A DNA stretch of 64,000 nucleotides, from assembly GCA_963669295.1 (NCBI GenBank), contig OY769938.1, positions 1,550,001-1,614,000 of the forward strand, given 5' to 3'. Below the pieces are notes generated by a model that was given only the letters and a program-made list of their open reading frames with translations, did not search any database and was not told where the DNA came from. The position numbers and the translations under genes are program-made. The number at the start of each line of letters is the position of its first letter. The stretch's first letter is position 1. The DNA comes from G963669295 sp963669295 (lineage in GTDB: Bacteria; Bacteroidota; Bacteroidia; Flavobacteriales_D; CALLUQ01). Below are positions 33,432 through 41,681 of this stretch, in pieces.

Positions 33432-33977
33432 ATGTGTTTCAAAAAGCTATCCCTGTTCGTGCTCGCCGTAATGCTATTGGCTTCCTGTTCGCAAAACGGG
33501 CGTCTATACGGCCACCTGAAAAAGGTGAACAAGCGAAAATCGCAAGAGGTGGTTCAACCAATCCCTGTACAAGAAGCACAAGTACCTACTACTCCTGTAG
33601 AAGGTGAAATTGCTGAAGCACCCGTGCCGCAAAACACTTCTACGCTAAGCGAAAGATACCAGCAAACATTTAGCCATTGCCGCTCAAAAGCAAAGCAAGT
33701 AGTGCTAAAAACCACCCGCATGGGGCGAGACATCTTCGCTGCCCCATCCAAACTTTCGCGCAAGTGGAGCGACCAACGCACCAGCCGACGCACCGACCTG
33801 GGCGATGCCTTGTTAGTCATCTTCATTATTTTATTGTTGTGGGGCCTTTGTGTAGCGTTGGGCATTACGTTTTTCCTGATCGGTATTCTTGGCGCCAAGC
33901 AATCGAGCATGATCATCGCTGGAAGCATTTTGCTGGGCATTGCCTTAATTGGCCTCATTTGGTCGTTCGCCATCTAA
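33432..33977 (+). CDS. Tandem lipoprotein paralogue 3
   Basis: 181 aa. 'MLLASCSQN' lipobox, then 'GRLYGHLKKVNKRKS', a variable acidic/Val-rich linker, a basic helix and two C-terminal TM segments. It is the most diverged copy (Ser-Gln-Asn-Gly instead of Gly-Gln-Gly-Lys after the Cys), but the 14-residue RLYGHLKKVNKRKS motif is identical. Spaced 16 bases from paralogue 2, and probably cotranscribed with it. Confidence 0.7.
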   Translation: MCFKKLSLFVLAVMLLASCSQNGRLYGHLKKVNKRKSQEVVQPIPVQEAQVPTTPVEGEIAEAPVPQNTSTLSERYQQTFSHCRSKAKQVVLKTTRMGRDIFAAPSKLSRKWSDQRTSRRTDLGDALLVIFIILLLWGLCVALGITFFLIGILGAKQSSMIIAGSILLGIALIGLIWSFAI

Positions 33978-34016
33978 CACGGAATTTATTACCTTTAGTA
34001 CATTAACAACACCGTC

Positions 34017-34508
34017 ATGAAACAATACTACTACTACTCCGGCACCGAGAAATTTGGCCCCATGAGCCTTAGCGAATTGAAAACGCGAAACATTGGCCCC
34101 AATACCCTGGTATGGCACGAAGGCCTTTCCGATTGGAAACCAGCCAATACCATTCCCGAGCTGCAAATGCTCTTCATGACCACAGTAGGATCGGCACAAG
34201 GACAACAACAACCTGCCGCACAACCCTCCTCCTCTTCCAACCCCTACCGGCAGCAACAAAAGCCTGCTAACATGCCCAAATTGGGCGTGTTAAAAGTATT
34301 TTCTATCCTTGGCATGCTCCTCAGTATACTGCTATTCATTATGGCATTTTTGGTAGGTGAGATGCGTGGTTGGTGTTGGGGCGACGATTACTCGTACTGC
34401 TACCCTTATAATCGCGATGAATATGCCATTATCATTGGATTCCTGGCTATTTTCTTCTTGTTTTTCTCCATCATTGCTGCGGTAAAAAGTTTTAAACGTT
34501 ACGGTTAG
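34017..34508 (+). CDS. GYF_2 (DUF4339) domain membrane protein
   Basis: 163 aa. The N-terminal 50 residues are a GYF_2 domain ('YYYYSGTEKFGPMSLSEL' and 'TLVWHEGLSDWKPANTI'), a small peptide-binding fold. A Gln/Pro/Ser linker precedes two C-terminal TM helices flanking a Cys/Trp/Tyr-rich loop ('GEMRGWCWGDDYSYCYPYN'). It probably localises to the membrane and binds a proline-containing partner; the role is unknown. A TACCTTTA box about 30 bases upstream may be its promoter. Confidence 0.8.
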   Translation: MKQYYYYSGTEKFGPMSLSELKTRNIGPNTLVWHEGLSDWKPANTIPELQMLFMTTVGSAQGQQQPAAQPSSSSNPYRQQQKPANMPKLGVLKVFSILGMLLSILLFIMAFLVGEMRGWCWGDDYSYCYPYNRDEYAIIIGFLAIFFLFFSIIAAVKSFKRYG

Positions 34509-34538
34509 GAGTTTCGTTTACTTTTGGCATCAACACGT

Positions 34539-34566
34539 AGGGCAAATTCAATTCTCTTTTTGCCCT
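34539..34566 (+). terminator. Hairpin after the GYF_2 gene
   Basis: AGGGCAAA (34539-34546) pairs with TTTGCCCT (34559-34566) across a 12-base loop. There is no T-tract after it, so it is either a weak terminator or an mRNA 3'-end stabiliser. It lies just before the riboswitch promoter. Confidence 0.4.
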
Positions 34567-34572
34567 CACTGC

Positions 34573-34604
34573 TTGCATGGTGCTTTTCTTTTGATTTACA
34601 TTTG
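34573..34604 (+). promoter_or_regulatory. Promoter of the SAM-riboswitch/homoserine dehydrogenase transcript
   Basis: TTG (34573-34575), 21 bases, then TACATTTG (34597-34604), a perfect TAnnTTTG. Transcription should begin near 34611, about 30 bases before the riboswitch. Confidence 0.7.
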
Positions 34605-34640
34605 TGACGCTATACAATTCCATTCGCTGAATGTAATTGG

Positions 34641-34743
34641 TTTATAGAGAAGAGGTGAGAGATCAGGCTCGAAGACCCTCTAGCAACCCCGCTTCAACTG
34701 AAGTTGGAAGGTGCTAATTCCTGGCCCGAAAGGGAGATATAAA
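34641..34743 (+). ncRNA. SAM (S-box, SAM-I type) riboswitch
   Basis: P1 is TTTATA (34641-34646) paired with TATAAA (34738-34743). Inside it are hallmark S-box segments: 'AGAGGTGAGAGATCAGGCTC', 'GAAGACCCTCTAGCAACC', and the highly conserved 'GGAAGGTGCTAATTCCTGGC' before GAAAGGGAGATA. The aptamer binds S-adenosylmethionine. It sits upstream of a Cys/Met-rich leader ORF and homoserine dehydrogenase, which feeds methionine and threonine synthesis. I see no strong terminator right after P1, so the expression platform may act through the leader ORF or the hairpin at 34909. Confidence 0.88.
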
Positions 34744-34761
34744 TTTAAATTACAGGAAATC

Positions 34762-34884
34762 ATGAACACAACGGTATTTTTAGCAAAACTTCGAAAAAGA
34801 GCAACCCACTTTGCCCTTTCAACTACCCCCAATTGTATTGTTTGCAGAATGATGACGTGTTGTACGTGCATCACCCGCAACTAA
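34762..34884 (+). CDS. Cys/Met-rich leader peptide after the SAM riboswitch
   Basis: 40 codons, ATG at 34762, TAA at 34882-34884, too short for routine gene calling. The N-terminal half is basic ('MNTTVFLAKLRKRATHFALS'). The C-terminal half is 'TTPNCIVCRMMTCCTCITRN', with five Cys and two adjacent Met in 12 residues (25-36). Placed between a SAM riboswitch and a methionine-pathway gene, it fits an attenuation-type leader that senses charged tRNA-Cys or tRNA-Met. I recall similar 'CRMM..CC' peptides in other Bacteroidota leaders but cannot verify this here. Confidence 0.65.
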   Translation: MNTTVFLAKLRKRATHFALSTTPNCIVCRMMTCCTCITRN

Positions 34885-34908
34885 TCAACCTTACATACAC
34901 GGTTTGAT

Positions 34909-34929
34909 TAGCCCCCTCGAAGGGGACTA
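34909..34929 (+). promoter_or_regulatory. Hairpin between leader ORF and homoserine dehydrogenase
   Basis: TAG-C-CCCC-TCGAA-GGGG-A-CTA forms a stem with one mismatch 25 bases after the leader stop. There is no T-tract. It could respond to ribosome position on the leader ORF. Confidence 0.4.
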
Positions 34930-34975
34930 TCATAGTATTGTAAACCATTTAATCCAAACGTATAAACTAAACAAC

Positions 34976-36208
34976 ATGAGTAAGAAAGTAAAAATCGGCC
35001 TGTTCGGATTCGGATGCGTAGGACAGGGACTCTACGATGTGCTGGAAAACAGCAAGGGATTTAGTGCAGAAATCGTAAAAATTGCAGTAAAAGATCGCAA
35101 CAAACAACGCAGTTTACCTGCTCACTATTTCACCTACGATAAGAACGACATTTTAACCAACCCGGAAATCAACCTGGTAGTAGAACTCATCGACGATGCC
35201 GAAGAAGCCTACCACATTGTGACTGCCGCCCTTAAAAGTGGAAAAAATGTGGTGACCGCCAATAAAAAGCTGCTGGCCGAACACCTCGAAGAATTAGTAC
35301 AGCTACAAGAAAAGTACAACGCGTCGTTGCTATACGAAGCATCGGCCTGTGGAAGCATTCCCATTGTACGCACGCTAGAAGAATATTACGACAACGAACT
35401 GTTGCATGGCGTAGCCGGTATTTTTAATGGGTCATCGAATTACATCCTCTCCAAGGTCATCAACGAAAACCTCGACTACAACACCGCACTAAAAAATGCG
35501 CAAGACCTGGGGTTTGCCGAATCCGATCCTACACTGGATGTAGGGGGCTATGATGCCTTGTACAAGCTGGTAATTTTAGCCGCACACAGCTATGGTGTAT
35601 TCATCAACCCCAATGAAGTATTTAACTACGGCATACAACACCTTACTGAACAAGACATTGCCTACGCCAAAGCCAACCAGCTAAAAATAAAGCTGGTAGC
35701 AAAAGCACAAAAGGTAACCGACGAAGAAATTACCCTGTTTGTTTTGCCCCAGTTGGTTCCAGCAACCGACCAGCTGTACACTGTAGAAAACGAATACAAC
35801 GGTGTTACGGTAGAGGCCGCTTTCTCCGATCAGCAACTGTTTATTGGAAAAGGAGCCGGGGGGCACCCTACCGGCTCGGCCGTGCTGTCCGACATCTCTG
35901 CCAACTCTTATGGCTATAAGTACGAATACAAAAAGTACCATCAGCCCATTCGCTATACCTATAGCAAGGAGGTGGCGCTAGAAGTGTATTTGCGATACGA
36001 CCCGGAAAAACTTCCCAATTTCATTCACTTTGAAGCCATCAAAGAGCGCGGCAGTAACTACATCATTGGCACCATCGAATTGCAAACCCTCATCAATTCG
36101 AAAGAAGCACTCGAAAAGGCAGGTGCATTCATTGCCGCTACTGGCAGCATCAAAAAATTGAACGCCCCTCTGGAACTGATACAGCCTCAGGAACTGGAGC
36201 TTGTTTAG
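34976..36208 (+). CDS. hom: Homoserine dehydrogenase
   Basis: 410 aa from the ATG at 34976 ('MSKKVKIGLFGFGCVGQGLY'). It reduces aspartate semialdehyde to homoserine with NAD(P)H, the branch point for methionine and threonine. N-terminal Rossmann GxGxVG, 'GKNVVTANKKLLAEH' (catalytic-region Lys), 'YEASACGSIPIVRTLEEYY', and the family signature 'GVAGIFNGSSNYILSKV' with 'GFAESDPTLDVGGYDALYKL'. A C-terminal extension (about 320-410) is ACT-like in composition but not certain. Controlled by the upstream SAM riboswitch and leader ORF; ends at a strong terminator. Confidence 0.93.
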   Translation: MSKKVKIGLFGFGCVGQGLYDVLENSKGFSAEIVKIAVKDRNKQRSLPAHYFTYDKNDILTNPEINLVVELIDDAEEAYHIVTAALKSGKNVVTANKKLLAEHLEELVQLQEKYNASLLYEASACGSIPIVRTLEEYYDNELLHGVAGIFNGSSNYILSKVINENLDYNTALKNAQDLGFAESDPTLDVGGYDALYKLVILAAHSYGVFINPNEVFNYGIQHLTEQDIAYAKANQLKIKLVAKAQKVTDEEITLFVLPQLVPATDQLYTVENEYNGVTVEAAFSDQQLFIGKGAGGHPTGSAVLSDISANSYGYKYEYKKYHQPIRYTYSKEVALEVYLRYDPEKLPNFIHFEAIKERGSNYIIGTIELQTLINSKEALEKAGAFIAATGSIKKLNAPLELIQPQELELV

Positions 36209-36230
36209 TTTGTTAGTTTGGTTACAAAAA

Positions 36231-36257
36231 AGAGGGAGCAGTGCTCCCTCTTTTTTT
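36231..36257 (+). terminator. Terminator of homoserine dehydrogenase
   Basis: AGAGGGAGC-AGT-GCTCCCTCT followed by TTTTTT; a perfect nine-base-pair stem. Confidence 0.88.
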
Positions 36258-36334
36258 ATGAGAGGAGCCCATACTTTATTCCGCCAACTGTCGTTTCAAT
36301 ATGCTAGCCGAATTCTTCTTAAATTAGTCCACGC

Positions 36335-38245
36335 ATGAAAGGCATTATTTTGAACACCATTGGGGTGGCATTGGCAATAATCATCACCTCCAGCGCCATC
36401 GCACAAACCAACTACAACTACCCGCGTTTTGAGGAAGTAGTGAATACCTACTTTACATCGTATGCTACTGAAAACATAGTATCGATGCAGCGGCCGCGGT
36501 TTGTTAAAAAGCCAGAAGGATGGTTCGTGCAACAAGTCAACCGCACCCCTCCAGAGAAAGTAGGGAGAGAAGAACTGTTCTGGTCGCGCAAAAAGGGAAA
36601 ATACTTATCGATAAAGCATCCTGCCAGAAAAGAATCGGCCGTGAACGAAGACTTAAAAGCCGAATACCTTACCCCATATTTAATCCGTTACAATGCCATT
36701 CACCCTTATTGTGGCTACATTGGCTGGGACGATGATGTAATTCGTGACTTTGGGTCAGCACCTACCCTGTCTGATTCCTTGCTGTATGGCCTTGGCAGGG
36801 CCTATTCAAACAAAGCCACCGACCTGCTCAGCGACCGTGCTTTTTTTGCTAATAACGCAGCCACCTATAAAATGAAGGCCGGTAAAAATGCCTTGAACAA
36901 AGAACAACTGAACAACTACCTCCACTACCATCGACTGGCGGTAAAAACATATAATAGGCTACAACAACAAAACCACGACTTTAGTACCATCGTTGGAAAG
37001 ATCAACATTAAACGATCCAACGAATTCTTGACCGCTTACCTCGACCTATCGATGGTGCAAAATGAAGCCGCGGCCCGAAAAGTATTGGAAGAAGGATTGT
37101 ACAACGAGTTTTACATTAACCTGGGAAAAAATTACCTGGAATCGTGTGCTCCCAATGCCATCTTATTTACCAATGGCGACAACGATACTTTTCCACTACT
37201 GTATGTACAGGCCATGCTTGGCTTTAGAACGGATGTACTGGTGGTGAACACCAGCATGCTTAGCCTGCCCAGGTATGTCAATCATTTGCGCGATAAAGTA
37301 CTGGATGCTGCGCCCCTTCCCATTTCATTTACCAAAGAACAATACCAACAAGGCACCCGCGGTTACGCCTTGCTGATGCCCGAAAAAGCAACGAGCAGCG
37401 ACACCCCTACCTTGCAAAGCATGATGGCTTTCCTGGCAATGGACAGCAGCTACATCATCAACAACGAGCAAAAATTATATTACATACCCACCAGCGAGTT
37501 TACGTTAAACACCGATGGAGCACCGTTGCACTGGACCATTAAAAGCCGCTACCTTACCCGTGGGCAGTTTTTGATGCTCGACATCATTGCACAATGTGCC
37601 TGGGAGCGGCCCGTATATTTTGCAACAAGTAGTGCCGACAATATGCTACTCGGCCTCAACAATTATTTACAACAAGAAGGAATGGCCTACCGGCTGGTAA
37701 CCTCCCCACAAAAGAAAAGTTACGCTTCTGCCTATGTTGGCGCTGTTAATACCGACATCATGTACACCAACCTCATGGAGAAATTTCAATGGACAGGAGC
37801 CATCGATACACGTACACGATTGCAAGCAGTACAGCAAGCCCCCATTGTTAATTATCGCTATACCCTGGCCGAATTGGCCACAGCGTTGATTGAAGCCAAC
37901 GATGAAGAACGCGCCAAAGCAGTACTTAAAAAATGCCTGGAAACCTTTCCTGCCAGCATCAAGTACAGCCAGGAAATGTATTGGATTGCAGAAGCATTTT
38001 ATCGGGTAAACGACATGCGAGAGGCCAACAACATTGCAGAGCGCATGTTACTCAACAACGGAACAAAAGTATACCAACTCATTGAGGAGCACCCCCGTCA
38101 GCTGCCTGATGAAGTCATGAATATCATGCGCCTGTTGATGCAACTGCAACAACTGACTGAAAAATACCAACAAACCGATTTGGCAAAACGCTTTGAGCAG
38201 CAACTGGAACAAATGAGTGCCGCCATTCAAAAGGCCTATGAATAA
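36335..38245 (+). CDS. Secreted protein related to the soluble tail of DUF2723 membrane proteins
   Basis: 636 aa with signal peptide (ending SSAIAQ). The middle contains 'CAPNAILFTNGDNDTFPLLY', then 'VQAMLGFRTDVLVVNTSML' and, later, 'AQCAWERPVYFATSS'. This is the signature pattern of the periplasmic C-terminal region of DUF2723 proteins, which in full form have an N-terminal multi-helix glycosyltransferase-like domain. That membrane domain is absent here. The C-terminus looks TPR-like ('ALIEANDEERAKAVLKKCLE'). The gene overlaps the following glycosyltransferase by eight bases, so a role in envelope glycan or glycoprotein assembly is likely but inferred. Confidence 0.7.
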   Translation: MKGIILNTIGVALAIIITSSAIAQTNYNYPRFEEVVNTYFTSYATENIVSMQRPRFVKKPEGWFVQQVNRTPPEKVGREELFWSRKKGKYLSIKHPARKESAVNEDLKAEYLTPYLIRYNAIHPYCGYIGWDDDVIRDFGSAPTLSDSLLYGLGRAYSNKATDLLSDRAFFANNAATYKMKAGKNALNKEQLNNYLHYHRLAVKTYNRLQQQNHDFSTIVGKINIKRSNEFLTAYLDLSMVQNEAAARKVLEEGLYNEFYINLGKNYLESCAPNAILFTNGDNDTFPLLYVQAMLGFRTDVLVVNTSMLSLPRYVNHLRDKVLDAAPLPISFTKEQYQQGTRGYALLMPEKATSSDTPTLQSMMAFLAMDSSYIINNEQKLYYIPTSEFTLNTDGAPLHWTIKSRYLTRGQFLMLDIIAQCAWERPVYFATSSADNMLLGLNNYLQQEGMAYRLVTSPQKKSYASAYVGAVNTDIMYTNLMEKFQWTGAIDTRTRLQAVQQAPIVNYRYTLAELATALIEANDEERAKAVLKKCLETFPASIKYSQEMYWIAEAFYRVNDMREANNIAERMLLNNGTKVYQLIEEHPRQLPDEVMNIMRLLMQLQQLTEKYQQTDLAKRFEQQLEQMSAAIQKAYE

Positions 38246-38999
38246 AATATCAGCTGTCATCATCACCAAAAACGAGGAGCGCAACATTCAGCGCTGCCTT
38301 AACTCCATCATTGATGTGGTGGATGAGGTGATTGTAGTCGACTCTTTCTCGACCGATGGCACTGAGAAAATTTGCAATGCCATGGGGGTCACCTTTATTC
38401 CCCACGAGTGGGAAGGGTATTCCAAACAAAAGAACTTTGCCAACGCACAAGCCAATGGCGACTACATCCTCTCCCTCGATGCCGATGAAGCATTGTCGGA
38501 AACATTAAAAGCATCCATTGTACACGCACGCAATGCCGGGCTAAATGGCACCTATCGATTCAATCGACTGACCAATTACTGCGGTAAATGGATCAAGCAT
38601 TGCGGCTGGTACCCCGACGCCAAAACCCGGTTGTTTCCGAAAGGAGATGGAATTTGGAAAGGCGATTTTGTGCACGAAGAATTAACCTTCAACAGCACCA
38701 CACCACCCACGTTCTTATCGGGCGACCTGCATCATTACTCTTACTATACCTATGCCGAACACCTGGAGCGTGTAGAGCGGTATGCACAACTGGGTGCCGA
38801 GAAACTATTGGAGCAAGGAAAAACAGGCTCTACTACCAAAGGATTTTTCAGTGCCATCAACCGGTTCTTTCGCATGTACATCATCCACCTTGGTTTTTTA
38901 GATGGTGCTGCAGGATTCCGCATTTGTAAAACATCGGCCTATGCCGCCTATTTGAAATATGTAAAGCTGAATGAGATCAAAAAAGCGAAAAACGGTTAA
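38238..38999 (+). CDS. Family 2 glycosyltransferase (WaaE/KdtX-like)
   Basis: 253 aa from the ATG at 38238. GT-A fold: 'ISAVIITKNEERNIQRCLNS', 'DEVIVVDSFSTDGTE' and the metal-binding 'LSLDADEAL'. 'WYPDAKTRLFPKG' and 'GDLHHYSYYTYAEHLERVER' are typical of lipopolysaccharide-core glucosyltransferases of the WaaE/KdtX type. A C-terminal amphipathic helix may attach it to the inner membrane. Translationally coupled to the upstream secreted protein. Confidence 0.88.
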   Translation: MNKISAVIITKNEERNIQRCLNSIIDVVDEVIVVDSFSTDGTEKICNAMGVTFIPHEWEGYSKQKNFANAQANGDYILSLDADEALSETLKASIVHARNAGLNGTYRFNRLTNYCGKWIKHCGWYPDAKTRLFPKGDGIWKGDFVHEELTFNSTTPPTFLSGDLHHYSYYTYAEHLERVERYAQLGAEKLLEQGKTGSTTKGFFSAINRFFRMYIIHLGFLDGAAGFRICKTSAYAAYLKYVKLNEIKKAKNG

Positions 39000-39018
39000 G
39001 TTGGCACACAACAACGAG

Positions 39019-40110
39019 ATGCCAACGGTTTTGCATGTTTCTACCGCTGCAACATGGCGTGGGGGCGAACAGCAGTTGGCCTACCTCTACGAAGAGTTGG
39101 AGCAGCTCAACGTATCGCAGATCATTGCATGTGCCAAAGGGTCGGCCATGGAAAAGTACTGTGTAGACAAAGGGCATGAACATTGGGCCGTTAAAAAAGG
39201 CAGTTCGGTAGACCCAGGATTCGCTCGTCAGATTAAGCAACTTAGTCGCAGTATGGAGGTCGACCTCATCCATACTCACGACTCACACGGGCATTCGTTG
39301 GCCATCATCGCTGCTACACTGTTTCGCAATCCTGTTCCCATTGTGGTAAGCCGACGGGTAGACTTCCCCATAAAAAACAGCTCTTTCTCCCGCTTCAAAT
39401 ACAACCACCATCGGGTACAAAAAATCATTTGTGTATCTAATGCCATACAGGCCATCACAGCATCGGGAATTCGTGATAAATCTATCCTTACCACCGTACA
39501 CTCTGGCATCGACACAAGTAAGTTTAGCATGGCCGCATCGGGAAAATTGAGAAAAGAATTTCAAATTCCGTCCAACACCTTGCTCATTGGAAATGTGGCC
39601 GCATTGGCACCACATAAAGATTACTTTACCTTCCTCCATGCCGTAAAAGAACTCACCATGGAAGGCATCAATGCCAAATTCCTGGCCATTGGTGATGGCC
39701 CTTTGAAGGAGGAAATTTACGACTACTGTGCCAAACTAAACTTACAGGAGCACGTCATCTTTACCGGGTTTCGAAAAGATGTGCCGGAAATACTTCCTGA
39801 GCTGGACCTATTTCTTATTACTTCTGAAACCGAAGGGCTTGGCACCTCCATTTTAGATGCCATTGCATGCAAGGTGCCTGTAGTGGCTACTGCAGCAGGT
39901 GGAATACCAGAAATCATTGAACATGAACGTACCGGCATGCTAGCAAAAGTGAAAGATGCAGCAACGCTGGCAAAGTGGGTACAACAGGTTGTACAATCGC
40001 CTGAGTTAAGGCAAACCATTGTAAATGGTGCCACTCAAAAATTGCAGCAATTTACCAAAGCTGCCACCGCCCAAAAAACATTAGCGGTTTACGAAGAGGT
40101 GTTGTCTTGA
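39019..40110 (+). CDS. Family 4 glycosyltransferase
   Basis: 363 aa from the ATG at 39019 ('MPTVLHVSTAATWRGGEQQL'). An in-frame ATG at 38971 would add a basic 16-residue extension that overlaps the upstream gene. GT-B fold: N-terminal acceptor domain with 'HTHDSHGHSLAI', the linker 'VHSGIDTSKF', and the C-terminal donor domain with 'GNVAALAPHKDY', 'LAIGDGPLKEE' and the E-x7-E motif region 'TSETEGLGTSILDAIACKVP' followed by 'VVATAAGGIPEII'. It probably extends lipopolysaccharide or exopolysaccharide. The 3' end overlaps the convergent O-antigen ligase gene by 22 bases. Confidence 0.87.
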   Translation: MPTVLHVSTAATWRGGEQQLAYLYEELEQLNVSQIIACAKGSAMEKYCVDKGHEHWAVKKGSSVDPGFARQIKQLSRSMEVDLIHTHDSHGHSLAIIAATLFRNPVPIVVSRRVDFPIKNSSFSRFKYNHHRVQKIICVSNAIQAITASGIRDKSILTTVHSGIDTSKFSMAASGKLRKEFQIPSNTLLIGNVAALAPHKDYFTFLHAVKELTMEGINAKFLAIGDGPLKEEIYDYCAKLNLQEHVIFTGFRKDVPEILPELDLFLITSETEGLGTSILDAIACKVPVVATAAGGIPEIIEHERTGMLAKVKDAATLAKWVQQVVQSPELRQTIVNGATQKLQQFTKAATAQKTLAVYEEVLS

Positions 40111-41657
40111 TGAAACAGCAGCAAGCTGTTGTAAAACACGTAAAATGTAATTCCTGCCTGGGTCTCCAACGTGTCTTCAGTAATGAACGACATTAGCAAT
40201 GCCATTAAAAACATGAGGTACAACGAGTGCGCATAGCGCCCTGTAGCAAACATGGGATAAAACAGGTTGAGCAGAAACCAAACAATACCAATGGTACCAA
40301 AAGTAATGAAGAAAGTAAGGTACTGATTGTGCGCTCGTTTTCTACTGCCTTCACTGAGTTTGGAGTTCATTTTCTCGTACTGCTCGTCAAACGCCAACTG
40401 TACATCCCCAGTTCCTACACCCACCCAAAAATTTTGGGCTATAATGGCAATTCCCGCTTTCCAAAACTCCAGCTTTTGCGTTACAGAATTGCCGCTTGGA
40501 TTGCTTCCATTGAGGTAGTGGTTGAATTCAAAAATGATTTGATCCATGCGAGCCCTCAACCCACTTTTGCTGTCCGTTAGTGCACTTACTTCTCCAGCCT
40601 CAATCGCTTTGATGTCTTCATCTGTTAGTTGCTGCACTCCGGCATCATCTTTTCGAAGGCCTTTGGAGGTCATATAGCGCACAATAGTGCCATAAATGCG
40701 TTGTCCACGATGGTCGAGACTGTCGTAATTGATGGTACTCCGCTTGTTCCAGGCCGCCTCCAACTCGCCCCATTGAATGTAGGTGTACACATAGTTGCCA
40801 TCTTGAATTTGCTGTTCCTCTATATAATGCCCGTAAGGATTGCCAAGCGAGGTATGGCGTTCAAGGTGCTCCAAATCGTTTAAGTCAATGGTGTTGAGCG
40901 TATAGTAGTCGTTGATGCAATGCCTTACATACAATACTGCCGACAGGGGCACAGCAACCAGCAATAACAATGTGACCAATTTTAACACACGATGCCTTAC
41001 CTGAAACACGTGGTACAACAAATACACCGTAAGGCCTCCCACCACCACTGCAACTCCGGTAGGCGATTTTATGACGTATAAGAACACCAAAAACCACCCT
41101 ATAACAGCAAGGTACAACGCTTTTTGCCACAACTGATCGCGGGTGAAGTAGTGCACCAAAATAAAAATAGACACTGCTGTAATCAGGCTAAATCGAATGT
41201 GCGAAATAAAAGGAATGGCATCGCGAATATCAGTTACCTCACGAGCGGTCCACCCCCAAATAATGGCGTAGCTCATAAAGGTTCCTACCAACGTAGCTCC
41301 TACATTAAAAAACAACAACTGCTTTACCGTCCGCGCTGAAAGAGGGGTGATGGAACCCAACACAAAAGGCACGACAAAGAGGGGAAGCTTAATTTTTATG
41401 TCGCGAAAGGCATAGTCGAAATCTGTAGTATAAAGCAGGCCTATGATGTGTAACAAGTAAAAAGAGCACAGCACCAATGCCGCTTTGTTTTTAACCAAAC
41501 GTTGCAGCTTTTCTTTCCACTTCCCTTCCAGCAACCAATTGGCACCTAACCAAATGGATGAAACACTCATAAGAAAATTAGACGTAGGCAAGCCTACCGC
41601 CATGAGGAATAAACCCGCATAATAGAGCTTACGGTGGGAAATGATTTTTTCCAGCAT
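40089..41657 (-). CDS. O-antigen ligase family membrane protein
   Basis: 522 aa with about ten or more TM helices. A large periplasmic loop lies between 'VLYVRHCINDYYT' and 'KLEFWKAGIAIIAQNFWVGV', followed by the Wzy_C-type signature 'GVGTGDVQLAFDEQYEKM' and 'RAHNQYLTFFITFGTIGI', where the H-N-x-Y block is diagnostic of WaaL/Wzy-like ligases and polymerases. It is expected to join undecaprenyl-linked glycan to lipid A core or to another acceptor. Convergent with and overlapping the two glycosyltransferases, which supports a shared envelope-glycan role. Confidence 0.83.
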   Translation of the reverse strand: MLEKIISHRKLYYAGLFLMAVGLPTSNFLMSVSSIWLGANWLLEGKWKEKLQRLVKNKAALVLCSFYLLHIIGLLYTTDFDYAFRDIKIKLPLFVVPFVLGSITPLSARTVKQLLFFNVGATLVGTFMSYAIIWGWTAREVTDIRDAIPFISHIRFSLITAVSIFILVHYFTRDQLWQKALYLAVIGWFLVFLYVIKSPTGVAVVVGGLTVYLLYHVFQVRHRVLKLVTLLLLVAVPLSAVLYVRHCINDYYTLNTIDLNDLEHLERHTSLGNPYGHYIEEQQIQDGNYVYTYIQWGELEAAWNKRSTINYDSLDHRGQRIYGTIVRYMTSKGLRKDDAGVQQLTDEDIKAIEAGEVSALTDSKSGLRARMDQIIFEFNHYLNGSNPSGNSVTQKLEFWKAGIAIIAQNFWVGVGTGDVQLAFDEQYEKMNSKLSEGSRKRAHNQYLTFFITFGTIGIVWFLLNLFYPMFATGRYAHSLYLMFLMALLMSFITEDTLETQAGITFYVFYNSLLLFHQDNTSS

Positions 41658-41681
41658 ACCAGGAGCGAGAACTGTAGAGGA

